Positions 1 through 13,278 of a stretch of 64,000 nucleotides of DNA are shown here, one piece after another (the stretch's first letter is position 1; every line of letters starts with the position of its first letter). The notes under the pieces are model-generated. The model worked only from the letters and a program-made list of their open reading frames with translations. It did no database searches and was not told the DNA's origin. Source of the DNA: Antedon mediterranea. Taxonomy: Eukaryota > Echinodermata > Crinoidea > Comatulida > Antedonidae. A program made the translations under genes and the position numbers. Location of the stretch: the NCBI RefSeq assembly GCF_964355755.1, contig NC_092679.1, positions 3,906,001 through 3,970,000 of the forward strand, given 5' to 3'.

Positions 1-265
1 CTATTCACGTCACCTACTCAGTCTGCAATTGTTCTGGGATAAAAAAAAAAAAATTTTTCTTTTGTAGGAAAAAAATAAAAAATACTAATAAAAAATAAAT
101 AAATCAAATTCCCACCATACAGGTTCATAGGCCTACTACTGTACTACTCATTAATGGAACGTACATTTACCAACTCAAATTTCTAAACCTATATAAAATG
201 CGTATGTTCATTCCGTTACGAAAACTAAATAACTAATTAATAGCTACTTTTGATTTATATTTCAG

Positions 266-3200
266 TACCTTAAACTACGATTTGGTCTACCGCTTCAAAT
301 ATGTGGGGCAGGTATATTTATGTTGCAGACCTCATTTTATATGGCTATAGTCTTATACTCTCCCGCACTGGCCATAGAATTCGGTGAGTATACAAATGAC
401 AAGATTAGTACACAATTGATGAGTATGATGTTAAATTATCACTTCCACCTAGGAGGTTATATATCTGATATATAAATATATATATATATATTTGTTGTCT
501 GAGATATTTATGTACTGTACGTGTGTGTGTGGTTTGTTTGTTAGCAGAACAACGTAAAAACTAAAAGACGGTTCTTAACCAAATTTAAACGACAGATAGA
601 TATGTGGTCACGGATCAGGATCCCAATTCTGGACTTTTTACTTAAGCTCTCGCTACACTATCAAACTAGTTTTATCAGAAAAGTGTGATGTGCCCAAATA
701 TGATAGTGATATGCCCAAATATGGTAGTGATATGTCATCATCATGTCCATATATGGTCACAACACATTTTGTTGTCACATACAGTTTGATAGTGTAGACT
801 GCAGAGCTGTAGGCCTACATCAAAACAACAAGACCCATAATGTAGTACGTTTTCGTAGTCGGTGAAGATCAAAGGTAGGCCTAAATCCACTGCCTGGTCC
901 ACTCCTACTACCTTCTGGTGTTAATAAGAATGCTTATAGTATGTTATATCATAGAGATAATATCTCTATGGTTATATAGGCTTTCAAATACATTTGCCTT
1001 AATCCAGCGGAAACCCACAGGCCGGCTGTATGTTGGATGCCTTCTTTTACCGGAGTTGATTACTGAATTTATACGGGGCGCCGTTCGGGACAACGACTGG
1101 TTGCATAAATTAATAGTATAGTTATATTATATCTAGACCAAAATTCTAAGTTTTCACTAAAAGTTCACAGTACTATAAAATGACCCTGACCTTGTAATTG
1201 AATGAGAACTGAACAACCGCAGAGTGAATGTTTTGTGAAAATGACGTGAGAGAGGATGTCGAGATTGGAATATAGTTGTACAGTATATGCCTAATAATGG
1301 AGTAGTGGTATAATAAAAACCCACCACACAAGAAGCTTTTAAAGTAAAGTACTTCTATGGTTAGAAATATTACCATCTTGAAAATATAACATTATTTGCG
1401 ATGTGGGATAAACAATACGATATCGTTGCATTTGAAATTAGAAACAAGTGTTCGAAATAAAAATGAATAGGCCTACAGATTTTTATACCGATATGATTTT
1501 GATCGCAGGCAAAGTCATAAGATGAAACGTGAATGTGATAATGTGACGAGGCAAAAGTTAATCGATTTTCAATGTGTTTTTTTTTTTAGTAACAAGTTTC
1601 GGTTTATGGAAAACGGTGATGATTGGTGGGATCGTATGTACTTTTTATACGTCATTGGTAGGTATTTTACAATGTGTTGGAGTGATTTAAAAATGTTGAA
1701 TTATTCATTCTTAACTCCATGACTATTATTCCATAAAACTTGGTACTGTACCGTTCCAACTTGATACAACGCAACCACGTAGGCGCAACCTGAGTTGACC
1801 AATCACAAGCGACAATTGACGGTCCATCGCGTCATTATTGGTCAAATTATTCGCAGTGCACTTACGTAATTGCGTGCAAACGGTCCCAGTGAGATGTCGA
1901 CTTTTCGAACCCGGCCAACTGTTTTTTAACGGGGTATTTTTATACTTCCTCGGTACCGGTGGTGGGCGTTATCAAACAGCAGACTAGTGGAAGATTTAAT
2001 TTGAACCCATTTCCGTTCAACCTTCCATATGGTTAAACATTCACTATACTGTTAATGTTTAGAGTAAGGTCAAACCTCTGTAGCACCGACTGCTTATTAC
2101 ATGATTTCATTTCACTTACAAATTATTATTTAAAGCATGGTATAAAATAATATCTAAATAATATACACAAATATTGACGGTCGTAAAACTGAACTAAAAA
2201 ATGTAGCCTAATAGTTTACCAGCAATTTTTACCGAACAATAAGACTGTGATTCGATGTGAATTGCTTGAATACCGATGATTGACAATAATTGATCAACAA
2301 TATGTTCAGATGTACGAATAAATGTGATTAAATTGTAACATCGACCTGAGCGTTCTAATTTTGATAATAATGCAACTATTTTTTTACGCTCGCGTTGTTA
2401 TTGCGAACAATTTATAGACGCGCTGGTTATGTTATCTGGAAGTGTACGCACTCCATTTAATTAGGCTAGTGCTATAATCAAAGTCACTACTACTGACTGG
2501 CCATGGACTGGCACAAAATATACTCCTGTAGAAAATACTTCGTCATCGCATCTTTGTTTAATTTCAACCGTCAATGAGAGTTGTAGTTGACCTATATTGA
2601 AACGGCCGACTGACCGTTGAATGACCTTTAAAGTACAATACTTTTTTAAAAACAAAACAGGTTGAAATATCCAAAATAGTTTATGCTTCAGAGGCTTTCG
2701 TGCCCTCCTATAGTATTTTTGTTATTAGTTGTGCCAACCGTTATTTGATTTTTGATTAAGATTATTTGAATAATTAAGTAGGCTGATAACTTTATTGTCT
2801 CGTTACGTTGTATACATGTGTGGGTTATGTGGGATTTATATGACGCCCAACGGTTATTGTTTACTTGGTTCTGAGTTCTATAGTATTTACAAACTTTTAA
2901 ATTACGTCATTGACATCACCATAAGCGTTATTCTGGGCTTCGTTTAACATAGCGTTACATACAATCAATAAATACTTTTTGTCGTAATCTTTAGTAAACA
3001 CTTTCAATACATAATATGATGACATAACAGTTCCCTATCTGTTTATCTCGTCACACAATCGTGTATAAATGGAATCGTTGAGTAGGCCTACAGTAGACAG
3101 TCTGTGTGGTGATTGATGTAAATTTGAACATGTTTTTAATATCTCAGGCATATAACTAAATTGATTACATTTGTTTATATAGTGATAATTTTATAACTAT

Positions 3201-6200
3201 TTATATTTGTTGTAATGATTACTTTGTAACGAAATTGTGATAAACATCTTCACTTCCTCTACCATAGTGGTTAATCATGAAATAATTTCGTCTGTATCTG
3301 TTATAATTGATTAAGTGTAATTTAAAATCATTTTCTGATCAAAATAAACTTTCACCATGAATTGTATAAGAGTGACCCGGATTGGTTCATGCTGGTGACG
3401 TCGGAACGTATTGGACGTGCGCAATGCAAATGAGTTGACCAATCAAGCGACAGTTAGGATGATCTTTCAGTCAAATTACTTGCCGCGTGCTTAAGCCTGT
3501 TTTCCTGTCGACGCTATCGTTAACAATAATTGGCGATCTTGTACGTAAACATTTACAGGAAAAGGTACTCGCGATCGATCGTCGTTGAACTGTTAACGAT
3601 CAATGACGATAGCGTCGAATATAACGTCAACAGGAAAGCCTGTTTTCATGTCGACGTTATCGTCGTTGATCGTTAAAGCCTGTTTTCCTGTCGACGTTAT
3701 TCGACGCTATCGTAAACAATAATCGGCGATCTTCTACGTATACATTGAAACGTTATCTTTTCAACTTGATCGTTTTTAAACGATCGTCGTTGAACTAAGA
3801 ATTAGGCTCATCAACAAACCGCACCCAAAACTGAATTGTTTGTGTGTTCGTCAACAACTATAACATGCACTAAACTGCATACATTTCAAATTTAAATCAA
3901 CATTTTGTCAAATTTGTAGCATGTTCTTGTCACATCTGTTGCCGACCAGCGCGGTTTGTTTCGATCATCGATTAATCGATTATGCATATAGAATTACCAA
4001 ACATCAACACATGTACAATTTAGCTTGGCTGTGTTGAAACTCAATATGTAGTTTTTACCAACAGTGTACATACACAATATTATATCAATTGATCACTTCA
4101 ATATTTTCAAAGACAGATTCAGTCAGAATTCATCAATTTCACGATAGTTTATAGTTACTATTGAATCAACATTATCAATTCTTTGCCGTCACAAATGAAA
4201 CCACTAATTAAAGTATCGTCGGCATGGTTGTTCGTTTTAGGTACCATAGGCCCACGTCCCATTTCATTTTTTCGGCCAATTTTACGCAATCTACTTTCTA
4301 GCAATTTTTTGTTGCGGTAAAATGGAAGAAACAACATCGTAGTCGATAGACAAACAGAAATAATTTAATTAGATTACTACTACAACCCATATGTTTCGTT
4401 AGACACTACGAATCACATAGTTTACGCGCGCGTAAACATTACTATCAATTATTGAACACGCGCCGCGTCTACATTTATGTGACTGTTGTCACTGTCGATT
4501 ACTGGCCATCATTCTATCTATTCATTCATTTAATAGGGAGGCATGAAAGCTGTTATATGGACTGACGTCATCATGTTCGTTGTGATATTTGGAACCACCG
4601 TTATGGTTATAGTAACAGGTGTCGTGAAGGCAGGTGGTGTTGGTCACGTGTGGGAGACAAACAAGGAGGCTGGTCGCCTTGATTTAATACAGTAGGTGAT
4701 AAACACAATTAATAAATAAAAATAATGTTGGCACGGGCCAGCAATCATGGAGGCCGTTATCGACTTTTATATTATGAAGTAGAATGTCATGTATATAAAT
4801 ATATAAAGCTCTGCCTACACTATCAAACTAGTTTGACAAAAAAAGTGCCCAAATATGGAAGTGATATAACATCATTATGTCCATATATGGGCACATCACA
4901 TTTTTCTGTCACACAAAGTTTGATAGTGTAGACAGAGCATTAGATTCCTGACTGTATTTGTTATAATTAATGGAAGTCAAGATTAATTGTGAATGTATAC
5001 AAATGATCTCAGGGCACCACTTATACTTGTAAAAGCATTTTTTCTTGTTTTGTGGTTGTCCCTGTTTCATTTCTTCTCAGTTTTACATTGTTACAAATTT
5101 ACTTTATTTTGTCGTGCTTGAAATTACATAAATATCTCGTATCACTAAGTTCCCGACTTTTAAATATTTTAGATTTCCTTGGGATCCAACTCAGCGTATG
5201 ACATTTCTGAATTTGGTAATCGGTGGTTTTATGAACTCACTTCCGATGTGGGCTGTCAGCCAAACGGCCGTTCAACGATTTCTGGCTGCAAAGAGCATAA
5301 AGGATGCACAAGCGTAAGTGGCAATCCTTTTGATCGTTTATCATCATTGTCGTCTTCTTTTCTGCTGTTAATGATTAATTTTGTTGAAGTTTTATACAAG
5401 TTTAAAGCTCTGTCTACACTATCAAACTTTATGTGACAAAAATGCCTATTTATGGACATGATGATGTCATATCACTACCACATTTTGAGCATATCACTAC
5501 CATATTTGAGCACATCACACTTTTTTGTCAAACTAGTTTTTATAGTGTACAGACACAGAACTTTACTCTCTTGTTTTTCTAGTAGTAGTGTATTTCTTTT
5601 CCTTGTATATTGTTATTTAAATTGAATGAATGCATTGATTGAACCAAATCACATATTAGTGCCGGGTGAGTGAGAGATGAATACTATACAATTACTCGAT
5701 TAGAAAGTGACTTTGAACCTTACTATTGACTTTGCCACGTCTTACTCTGTTCACGTTTGAAAGACTCTCTTCTGTACGACCAAGTGCCGTGGACTAATCC
5801 ACAGCAAACAAAACCTTTACAACTCTTTACAGATCTATATCCTCATTGTTGGAACCTCATACATAAACCAGGGAGTTGTTTAAACTCCCTGCTTGAACAG
5901 TTATCTTGAATAGCTGCCATCGACGTTGTTAGCCTAGTAATCATTATGAATGAGAAACTATATAGTTTGTGTACTATACTGTATTATTATTACTATTGTG
6001 TGACATTTGTGCATTCCAACTTAACATAACCGCAGCGCATTGAGACGTTTGTGGAATGCGCTATATGAATGAATATTTTAATATGATGTCTATCATTTAA
6101 ATGTATGAGACATGTTGGTTCCACAACGCCCATTCTAAAAATCACTGAAGTGGTACACATTTAAAAATGATAATAAAGGCCTATTGTATCTGAATGGTTT

Positions 6201-9200
6201 TTGTTATTGTTACATTTCGGTTAATGGTCTGCAAGATTGTTATGAATATATTGAACAACAACACTATACTTGCCACAAAGTCTTCAGTTATTATTTAGCG
6301 CCACCAGTGGATGGGCGTTTTGATGATTTTTTTTTTCGAAACATCCAGATTAAGTATAGCTATGACACGCCATGTGTGTAAATATGTTTTTTATTTTTTA
6401 TGAAATATAGAACCTAGCAACATTGATATCAAAGTTTCTAAAGCGTTACCTACAAATGTTTTAGTTTCTGTTTTGATTCAGCTTTTTTTCATCGTGTTTC
6501 GATGGTTTTTGTTATTCAGATCAATATGGCTGAATCTTCCATTTGTCAGCTTGTTGTTATTCTTGATTGATTACGAAGGACTTGTTTTATACACTTTCTA
6601 TAATGGTAAGTTTTGTCATTTTTAAAAATTTCATACGCATACAACAGCGATCACAAACTCGCCAATTACAAGACGAATGAACCATTTCATGCTTATAAAC
6701 TAAGTCTCATTTGAGGCTTACGGAATCTAGTTTTTAGGCGCGCACGCATACGTAGATAATTCGATTTTAATTTGACGTTTTATTTCATTCTTCAGAGGCA
6801 CCAAATGTTCCACCAAATGTTACAAAAAGTGACCAAGTAAGTTTACCTTGAATGTTCCGTTTGTTGTAAATAATCTTAAGTTATATGGATTATTTCTCTA
6901 TTCACAATGTCTACGAGAGTAATTAAAAAGACTGTGTCCTAAAATAACCCCTCTGGTCCTACAGTCGCAGTAGGCCAAGTTCCCTGTAAATGGATGGGCC
7001 AATCGCAACTCGCAGTAGACCAAGTTAATTTTTGAGACTTTTGAGAATATTTGTATAAAATAAATATCTGATAATTATACAATCATTTTGATTTTATCTT
7101 TTAGATTATTATTCACTTTGTAAGTGAGCAATTTGGGCATGTACCCGGTTACCAAGGTCTGTTTATTGCGTGTCTCTGGGCTGGTACCCTGAGGTAAGTT
7201 ACAGAACTGTAAGCGACGCAATCATAAAGCTTGGTTCCCACTCAGGACGCAACGAAAGGACGTAAACGCAACGCAAGCGTGTTGACCAATGACTAGCGAC
7301 AGTTCTAATAATCCATCGCTTGTGATTGGTCAACTCACTTGCGTTGCGTAGTGAGAACCAAGATTTAGTATTTGTACGTCAACTGAAAGTTAACTTCATT
7401 CGTACTTTATTTACAATGAATAACATACGCCGATCCACCACTAGTGCTAGTACCACTAGTACTAGTACCACTAGTAATACATGTAATGAACAATTGGCAC
7501 ATAGTTTGCTACGTATGTATACCGTTATACATTACATTAATCACGGCACCACCAACCAACCATTTAGTTAATCCTTTGATATTATGTCTGGCTGCGACAA
7601 ATACCAACAGTACTGTACAATGCACTTATTCTCCGCGGCACGCGTTGTCTCTTAAGTGGCGTGGAACTGATTGTGTCGCAGCCACAGATAAACACTTTGA
7701 TCTCCTTGGTTGAACAGAGTTAAATGTTGCCTAAATGTGTACGACGAATCGGGGATCACTCGTGATTGCATTGGCGGTGAGGTAGCGATATTTAAACCAG
7801 GCTTTGTTTAATGAATGTACACAACTCTTTCTTTCTTTTTCAATCAGCACAATTTCATCTGGACTGAATGCTATGATTGCAGTGACACTGGAGGATATGG
7901 TAAAACCATTCCGCCGCTGGCAAGCCAACAGAAACAATACCGAAGTGGTAGAAGACGATAGAAGTGATACATTTAAATCTAAACTATTGAGTGAGTGACT
8001 ATTATAATACAAATACTCCACAAAACGATTGTAAAGCAACTTAAACGTTAAAATATTTTCAAATTACTTTTACCTGTTATACAATAGCTGGTATGTAATA
8101 GTTGTCTTTTCCATTTAAACCTTTACAAGTAGTCTTCATATTAAATTAGTAAATCGGTCATTACTATTTCATTTCGGAAATAATCCGTCCGTAGATAAGA
8201 CTGAATAAAATTCATGTGAGTTTTCCGAGAGGGCGACATTAATAAACTAGGCATGTTCAGGATATGATAGTTATGTTGAATACAGTATGTGCAATATGCT
8301 TAAACCAAGGAGTTGTAAAATATTAATTATATTAACTCTCTGCTTAAAAATAAATTTCTCCTAAGGCAAATTACTGTAAAAAATGACAATGATGTGGGTA
8401 TCAGTTGCTGTATCTATCTCAATAGAGATACAAATAAGATAAGCAGACAGCTAAATCAAAACGATAAAGTAAAACAGCCAGAAATGAATTTCAAAGCTTT
8501 CGGGCAATAAGCATCCTTCAGTGCATGTGTGATGCGCCCAAATATGGTAGTAATATGCTCAAATAATAGTAGTGATATGACATTATCATGTCCATATATG
8601 AGCATTTTTTGGCCACAAAGTTTGATATTGTAGACAGGTTATAAATCAGTCATGCTATATTTTCTAGATATGTAATTCATTCCATAACATACATTTACTA
8701 AATAACAATATTATCTCTTTTTTTTTTAAAGCGTGTGTTTATGGAGCCATCAGTATATTCCTGGCGTTCCTTGCAGCTGAAATGGGGACGCTAGTTTCTA
8801 TGGCTAATTCTGTTTTTGGGGCGGCTGGGGGGCCGTTACTTGCAGCATTTACACAAGGGATGATGTGGAAGAGAGCCAACTCTGCGTGAGTGTTTACACA
8901 TAATATTTGTTTATGTTTACCATTGTGTCAATAACCGGAGTGACGTAAGCAAGGTAAATGACTGATAAGAACAGGACAACAAACAACAATTGAAGACAAT
9001 TTGACGCGCACATAAAAGAAGGCTTAATAAATAATAAAAAGTAAAAGATAAATATTTTGCATACATGGTGTGTCATACGTATACTTTAAATCAAAGGAAA
9101 GCTTACAGCATGTTATAATACATGTCTACGTTCACCGTCAACTTCGTAATTTCTTTGTATTGTCACCGAAGTTATAATTTGACTGCTTATTTTTTGCATG

Positions 9201-11682
9201 TTGATCTGTACGATATATTTTTTAATTATCGGCAGTTAATAATGGTGGTAATAATGTTGCCCACGATGATTTAACGATCGACGTGCAAAGAATTCTAACT
9301 AGACGATGATAGTCCATATAGACCGACACAACTGGATCGTTTCTACCATGGACCTTAGGTCCATGCTTCTTTCTACCAGTAGGTCCATGCTTCTTTCTAC
9401 CAGTAATGCATCCATTCCCTGATACATCTATGTGATAGTTGCCCCGTAACAACTTCCTGTACTTCCTCGAATGTAGCCGGTCCTTCTACCGAGTAGTCTG
9501 TAAATTTACGTCATCTACTAGATTTATTCACTGAAGGAAGTACGACAATTCCGATAGTGTTTCAATTGATAATTTGTTTTTGCTATCTTACAGAGGGACA
9601 TTAGCTGGGGTTATAGTTGGGTTCATATTTGGTGTATGGATCACGTTTGGTGCAATGCTCAGTGGCGACGATCCAGATACATTTTGGTTATACAAAGTAA
9701 GTCGTCCCTTTTACATGTTTTAAAGATGTATTGTCCCTTGAAACACAAAAAATAAAAAAAAAATATTTAAATTGGCCATATCAAAGTAATATTAAAGTTA
9801 TTCACTTTAAGTCGAAAATTTGAGCCAAAAATAACAAGTTTACGTAATTAACATGTAAATTAATTTGATTACATTTCGTCTGGAAAAAAAAAGCGAAAGT
9901 AAACAAAGATTTCAAATCGCGAGTATTTCATTTCATTTCACATTTATTCAATTAATGAAAACTTAAAACAATGTAAACAATATAAACAAATAAAGGTTTC
10001 ATTAATTTGGATCAGACTTAGTATGCATTATGAATGATGCTAATTGTTTACAACTTGTCACGGTTGAGAAGGTGTTTTCACACAGATTGCGAGGAAGTTT
10101 TATGATTATAGGCCTACATAAAACAAGCATGTTGCATTATGAGATATGTTTGATCGAAAACTTTGATTGGAAGTCAAAGTTATTTTTTGAACAAAAAAAC
10201 GTCTGTATTTCAGTGAAATTTTTTTTTTCGACTAATTTTTGGTGAAAGTTAATAACTATTATGATAATTCAAAATAACCCACTTTTTTTCGAAATATTTT
10301 ATTTTTTTTTAATTCGTCAAAGGGACAATACATCTTTAAATGTTTTTATTTTACTTTTGCTGTAAAATATGAAATAATTGATTTATCGTCATCGTTTTAA
10401 CCAAGGCAATCTAACACTGAGCTCGTTCGGGACTAATTTTGTCGACATAATACAATTAAACGGCGCCAGCATTCTCCTTTCCTAATAAACCTGAACATTA
10501 GTTTCATTCGTTTTAGATATCTTTCATGTGGTACGCCACCATTACGTGGGCAATTTCAACTATCGTTAGCATCATTGGGAGTGAGGTGTATAGATATTTT
10601 AAACCTCAAGAGAAAGAAGAGCCAATCGACCCATCGCTCCTTGTCACATTCTTAAGGTAAGTCTTAGGGTAGCTCCATGGTTATAAATACCCTGTTTACA
10701 ATGCCAGCGAGCTCCAAAGAAACCGGTGTCGTGTCTGGACGTAGTTCCTTTTTATACCCGATTTATTAGTTCGAGGTTCATCCCCTTATGTTTGCGCTTG
10801 TTGTCGACAGAGCAAAGAGGGTACTAATGCGTGGTTCCCACTAGAGACGCAACACAACGACGAAACGCAACGTAAGGAATTTGATCAATCACAAGCGATG
10901 AACTGTCGCTTGTGATTGGTCAACTCGCTCGCTATAAAAGGCGGTTTGATGAAATAAAACTGTTTTGTTTTGTGAAGAAAGGGAAGATTGAGATGAGAAA
11001 GGAAAGATTGAGAGGAGAAGGGGAAGATTGAGATGAGAAAGGGATGATTTAAGGTTTCTAACAAAAAGCAAATTCAAAAAAGAAATGAAAACATATTATT
11101 TGTTTGTATAGTGATATTTATTTATTTTATAAGAGAATTATATTGTATATATTTGAGAGAAAGTGTATTTAAAAAAAAAAAAAAATGTTTATGTATATTA
11201 ATTTTATTTTAGACAAGTTGCCCTAATTTATTTATATAACTATTTATACTTCAATGTTTAGGGGCTGAACTTGATTAGTTTTAACTATTTTTTAGCCCTT
11301 CCCTTGATATAATTATTATTATTTGTATATTATTACAATGTTTATAATTTATATTTATGGGTAGGTAAAGAAAGAAAGAAAGAAAGATGAGAAAGGGAAG
11401 ATTGAGATGAGAAAGGGAAGATTGAGATGAGAAAGGGAAGATTGAGATGAGAAAGGGAAGATGGAGTAAAGTGACGTCGCTCTTTCAGATATTTATATAC
11501 ATATTTGTTTTTATTCCAGACCAAGAGACGTTTACGAGACGGTTGAGCTCGCTGTTGTTTCGAACAACAGGACTAATCAATCTGGCGGTGGTAACATGGA
11601 GTCAGAAGGCGAAGACGGGGATTTGAAAGAGTACACAGTACACAAAAGAAGCCTAGCGCAAACTGCTGAAAACCAGTGTTAA
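266..11682 (+). CDS. SLC5-family sodium-coupled solute transporter, 3' part (12 exons, N-terminus outside window)
   Basis: Sodium:solute symporter of the plasma membrane, most like the SLC5A8/SLC5A6 branch (monocarboxylate, multivitamin, iodide-type transporters); the substrate cannot be told from sequence. Exons, each with AG/GT borders and matching phases: 266-383, 1590-1657, 4537-4691, 5173-5313, 6520-6605, 6796-6836, 7105-7193, 7848-7990, 8732-8885, 9594-9696, 10517-10656, 11520-11682 (stop TAA). They join to about 467 residues; family members are about 600, so roughly 150 N-terminal residues are missing upstream. Visible family motifs: YSPALAIEFG, GGMKAVIWTDV, a QTAVQRFLAAK segment, and SGTL-type GTLSTISSGLNAMIAVTLEDMVKP, whose Ser/Thr run matches the Na2 sodium-site helix, then FGAAGGPLLAAFTQGM. 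Several hydrophobic membrane segments are evident. A 41-bp exon (6796-6836) encodes a short loop with an internal PNVPPNV duplication. The C-terminal tail is hydrophilic and acidic. Confidence 0.93.
526..645. repeat. Fragment related to the 23.8-kb dispersed element
   Basis: Shares GTTTGTTTGTTAGCAG, AGATAGATATGTGGTCA and CCAATTCTGGACTTTTTA with the element at 23808-24490 in the same order. Confidence 0.5.
645..808. repeat. MITE family 1, copy 1 (intron of SLC5 gene)
   Basis: Small inverted-repeat element of about 164 bp. Both ends match AGCTCTGTCTACACTATC in opposite orientation. The interior has ATGTGCCCAAATATG and CATGTCCATATATG motifs that are shared with copies at 4807, 5406, 8529, 26218 and 48935. 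Noncoding, so non-autonomous. Confidence 0.8.
1735..1880. repeat. MITE family 2, old copy in SLC5 intron
   Basis: Contains CAACGCAACCACGTAGG, GTTGACCAATCACAAGCGAC and ATTATTGGTCAAATT in the family order, with degraded ends. A similar diverged copy lies at about 3372-3490. Confidence 0.5.
3493..3790. repeat. Cluster of inverted and direct repeats (family 3)
   Basis: GCCTGTTTTCCTGTCGACG occurs at about 3495 and 3676, a variant with CAT at about 3640, and the inverse CGTCAACAGGAAAGCC at about 3626. CGATCGTCGTTGAACT also occurs twice. This reads as two small inverted-repeat elements inserted close together. Confidence 0.65.
4807..4938. repeat. MITE family 1, copy 2
   Basis: About 132 bp with terminal inverted repeats AGCTCTGCCTACACTATCA / TGATAGTGTAGACAGAGC. 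Lies just after an SLC5 exon donor (exon ends 4691). Confidence 0.85.
5406..5562. repeat. MITE family 1, copy 3
   Basis: Same family in the opposite internal orientation to copy 2. Left end AGCTCTGTCTACACTATCA is intact; the right end is slightly degraded. Confidence 0.8.
7227..7366. repeat. MITE family 2 (CCAAT-bearing), copy in SLC5 intron
   Basis: Inverted-repeat element with ends AGCTTGGTTCCCACT / GTGAGAACCAAG. The interior carries GACCAATGACTAGCGA on one arm and TGTGATTGGTCAACTC on the other, so each arm holds a CCAAT-box-like core. Confidence 0.8.
8529..8640. repeat. MITE family 1, copy 4 (one end missing)
   Basis: The interior and right end (TTTGATATTGTAGACAG) are recognisable, but the left terminal repeat is lost. 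Confidence 0.65.
9334..9402. repeat. Short tandem duplication, 24-bp unit
   Basis: AGGTCCATGCTTCTTTCTAC is repeated twice in tandem, preceded by the related ACCATGGACCTTAGGTCCAT palindromic junction. Intronic in the SLC5 gene. Confidence 0.7.
9721..10339. repeat. Inverted-repeat element, 619 bp (family 4), in SLC5 intron
   Basis: Ends TAAAGATGTATTGTCCCTT and AAGGGACAATACATCTTTA are perfect inverse complements over about 18 bases apart from the outermost bases. The 71-codon open frame inside resembles no known protein. A shorter relative lies at 13279-13529. Confidence 0.75.
10829..10933. repeat. MITE family 2, right end missing
   Basis: Starts GCGTGGTTCCCACTAG and continues through the CCAAT and ATTGG arms, then stops without a right terminal repeat. 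Confidence 0.7.
10970..11046. repeat. Purine-rich tandem array 1 in last SLC5 intron
   Basis: Diverged copies of a 20-bp unit (GATGAGAAAGGGAAGATTGA) that is also found at 11387-11465. Confidence 0.7.
11387..11465. repeat. Purine-rich tandem array 2 in last SLC5 intron
   Basis: Four near-perfect copies of the 20-bp unit GATGAGAAAGGGAAGATTGA, preceded by a (GAAA)n run. It ends 54 bases before the last exon (acceptor at 11519), upstream of the polypyrimidine tract. Confidence 0.85.
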
Positions 11683-11809
11683 ACTTAGGCGTCACTAAAA
11701 ATAAAACTCCGACCAGCAGTTGGTTTTTTTTTTAGAAACTGCCTATTTTAGGTTGAATTCAATGATGAACAGACACGTGACGGCGCGCGCGATCATGTAT
11801 TACGTCATC

Positions 11810-11815
11810 AATAAA
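11810..11815 (+). terminator. Candidate poly(A) signal of the SLC5 gene
   Basis: AATAAA 128 bases after the transporter stop codon. Another AATAAA at 11700-11705 is only 18 bases past the stop and would leave almost no 3' UTR, so the later one is preferred. No cDNA evidence is available. Confidence 0.4.
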
Positions 11816-13278
11816 TGATGTATATCCGATTTCGTAATATTTAGCGTAATGATTAATTAGCGCAGAACATTTCTTCCCATGGTATAGAAAACAATAATAT
11901 GTTAATACCAAATTTTATTCTATTATAAATAATTTTCCAAAACAAATTCCCTGTTCTTTTTGTTACAAAGTTAACATAACAAAATGAATGGTTACCAAAA
12001 GGGAAAATTTATGACATTTTATTTTATGAAACTGTCTTCCATTTTGAAGTACCAGTACTTTTCTTGTATTCCAATTGTTTCTTAATTATTATTTATCAAA
12101 ACGCGAAATTAAAGTAAATGTTGGGTGTGTGGGTGAATCAATCAATCAACTCCTTAATTATTTTAGTAAACCCGTGATGAATGTTGGGTGGGTGAGTAAA
12201 TCAATTTATTTGGTGGGTGCTACAGTGGTGCTCCTAGTTTAGTAAACCCATGGATGGTTTGTTGAGTGGTGTTCTATGAAGTCTAACCAGAAGGTTTGAC
12301 CGGTAGATCTGTCCACTCAACCCCGCAGTCAACCATTTTTTGGCATGGGATCCTTCTCTTACTGCTATAAAAATGTTTTCTCGACATCAAAAAAGAAATG
12401 ATAACATTTTTAATGCTTAATCTTTGGTGTTAAGTCAACATTTTTATTTTCGAGAATCGGAATAAATGCTTTTTTTTTCAACACTAGACAATGCAAGTGG
12501 CGTATCTCGGTACGAAGTTACATGTGAACACACGTTTAGTTATAGATAGATTATGTTGTTACGTGTGAACGCGTTCCGGATACGTCACAAACCTTTTTTT
12601 TCTATTGGCTTATTTTCACTATGTGAATGTTTATAAGTGTGACGTCATATTGAGATGTATCATCTCTGTTTAAAGTTCGGCATATTGACGAACTGTGATG
12701 ATGGACATTTTTTTTTTCCTCTCAACTCCCATACTATACAAAGACTAATATTTCAGGACCGATTTTTGTGGAGACCGTTTTTTCGAGATTAAGAGGATGA
12801 CTCATAATTTCATAACGCACATATTCAACTTTTAGAAAATATAAAAATATTATATGTTATTATTATTATTGTTATTAATGTTATTATTATTAGTTTAAAG
12901 CCACCAACAGAATTTTTATTTTAACAAGACTTATTTTATGATTTATGTCCGTATTTGTGTCTTTGTGAAATTCGATTTCGACTATATTTATTATGCTGCA
13001 AATCTAAATTAAATTGTACGAATAATATTGTCAGATAAAATATTAAATCCAGTTAGGCCTCAATTTACTGTATTTTATTGAAATGAATACAACGTTCTAT
13101 ATTTTAAGAATTGTGAAATTTTAATTACTGTACTTTGTATATCTGGTCATTAGAATGACGAAACAAACCAAATGTATCTTTTTTGTATCTCGTTTTTGCT
13201 TCGTTTTTTTTTTTAGACTACGTGCAATTTGAACTTGAACGCATTAAAATCTTGTAATATTTAATTATTATTATTTAT

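Noticed and set aside
918-1121. 67-codon open frame in an SLC5 intron
   Set aside because: It lies between confirmed exons, has no similarity I recognise, and its start falls in a TA-rich palindrome.
9222-9452. 76-codon minus-strand frame with repeated TGRKKHGP
   Set aside because: It translates a 24-bp tandem duplication within an SLC5 intron; no other support.
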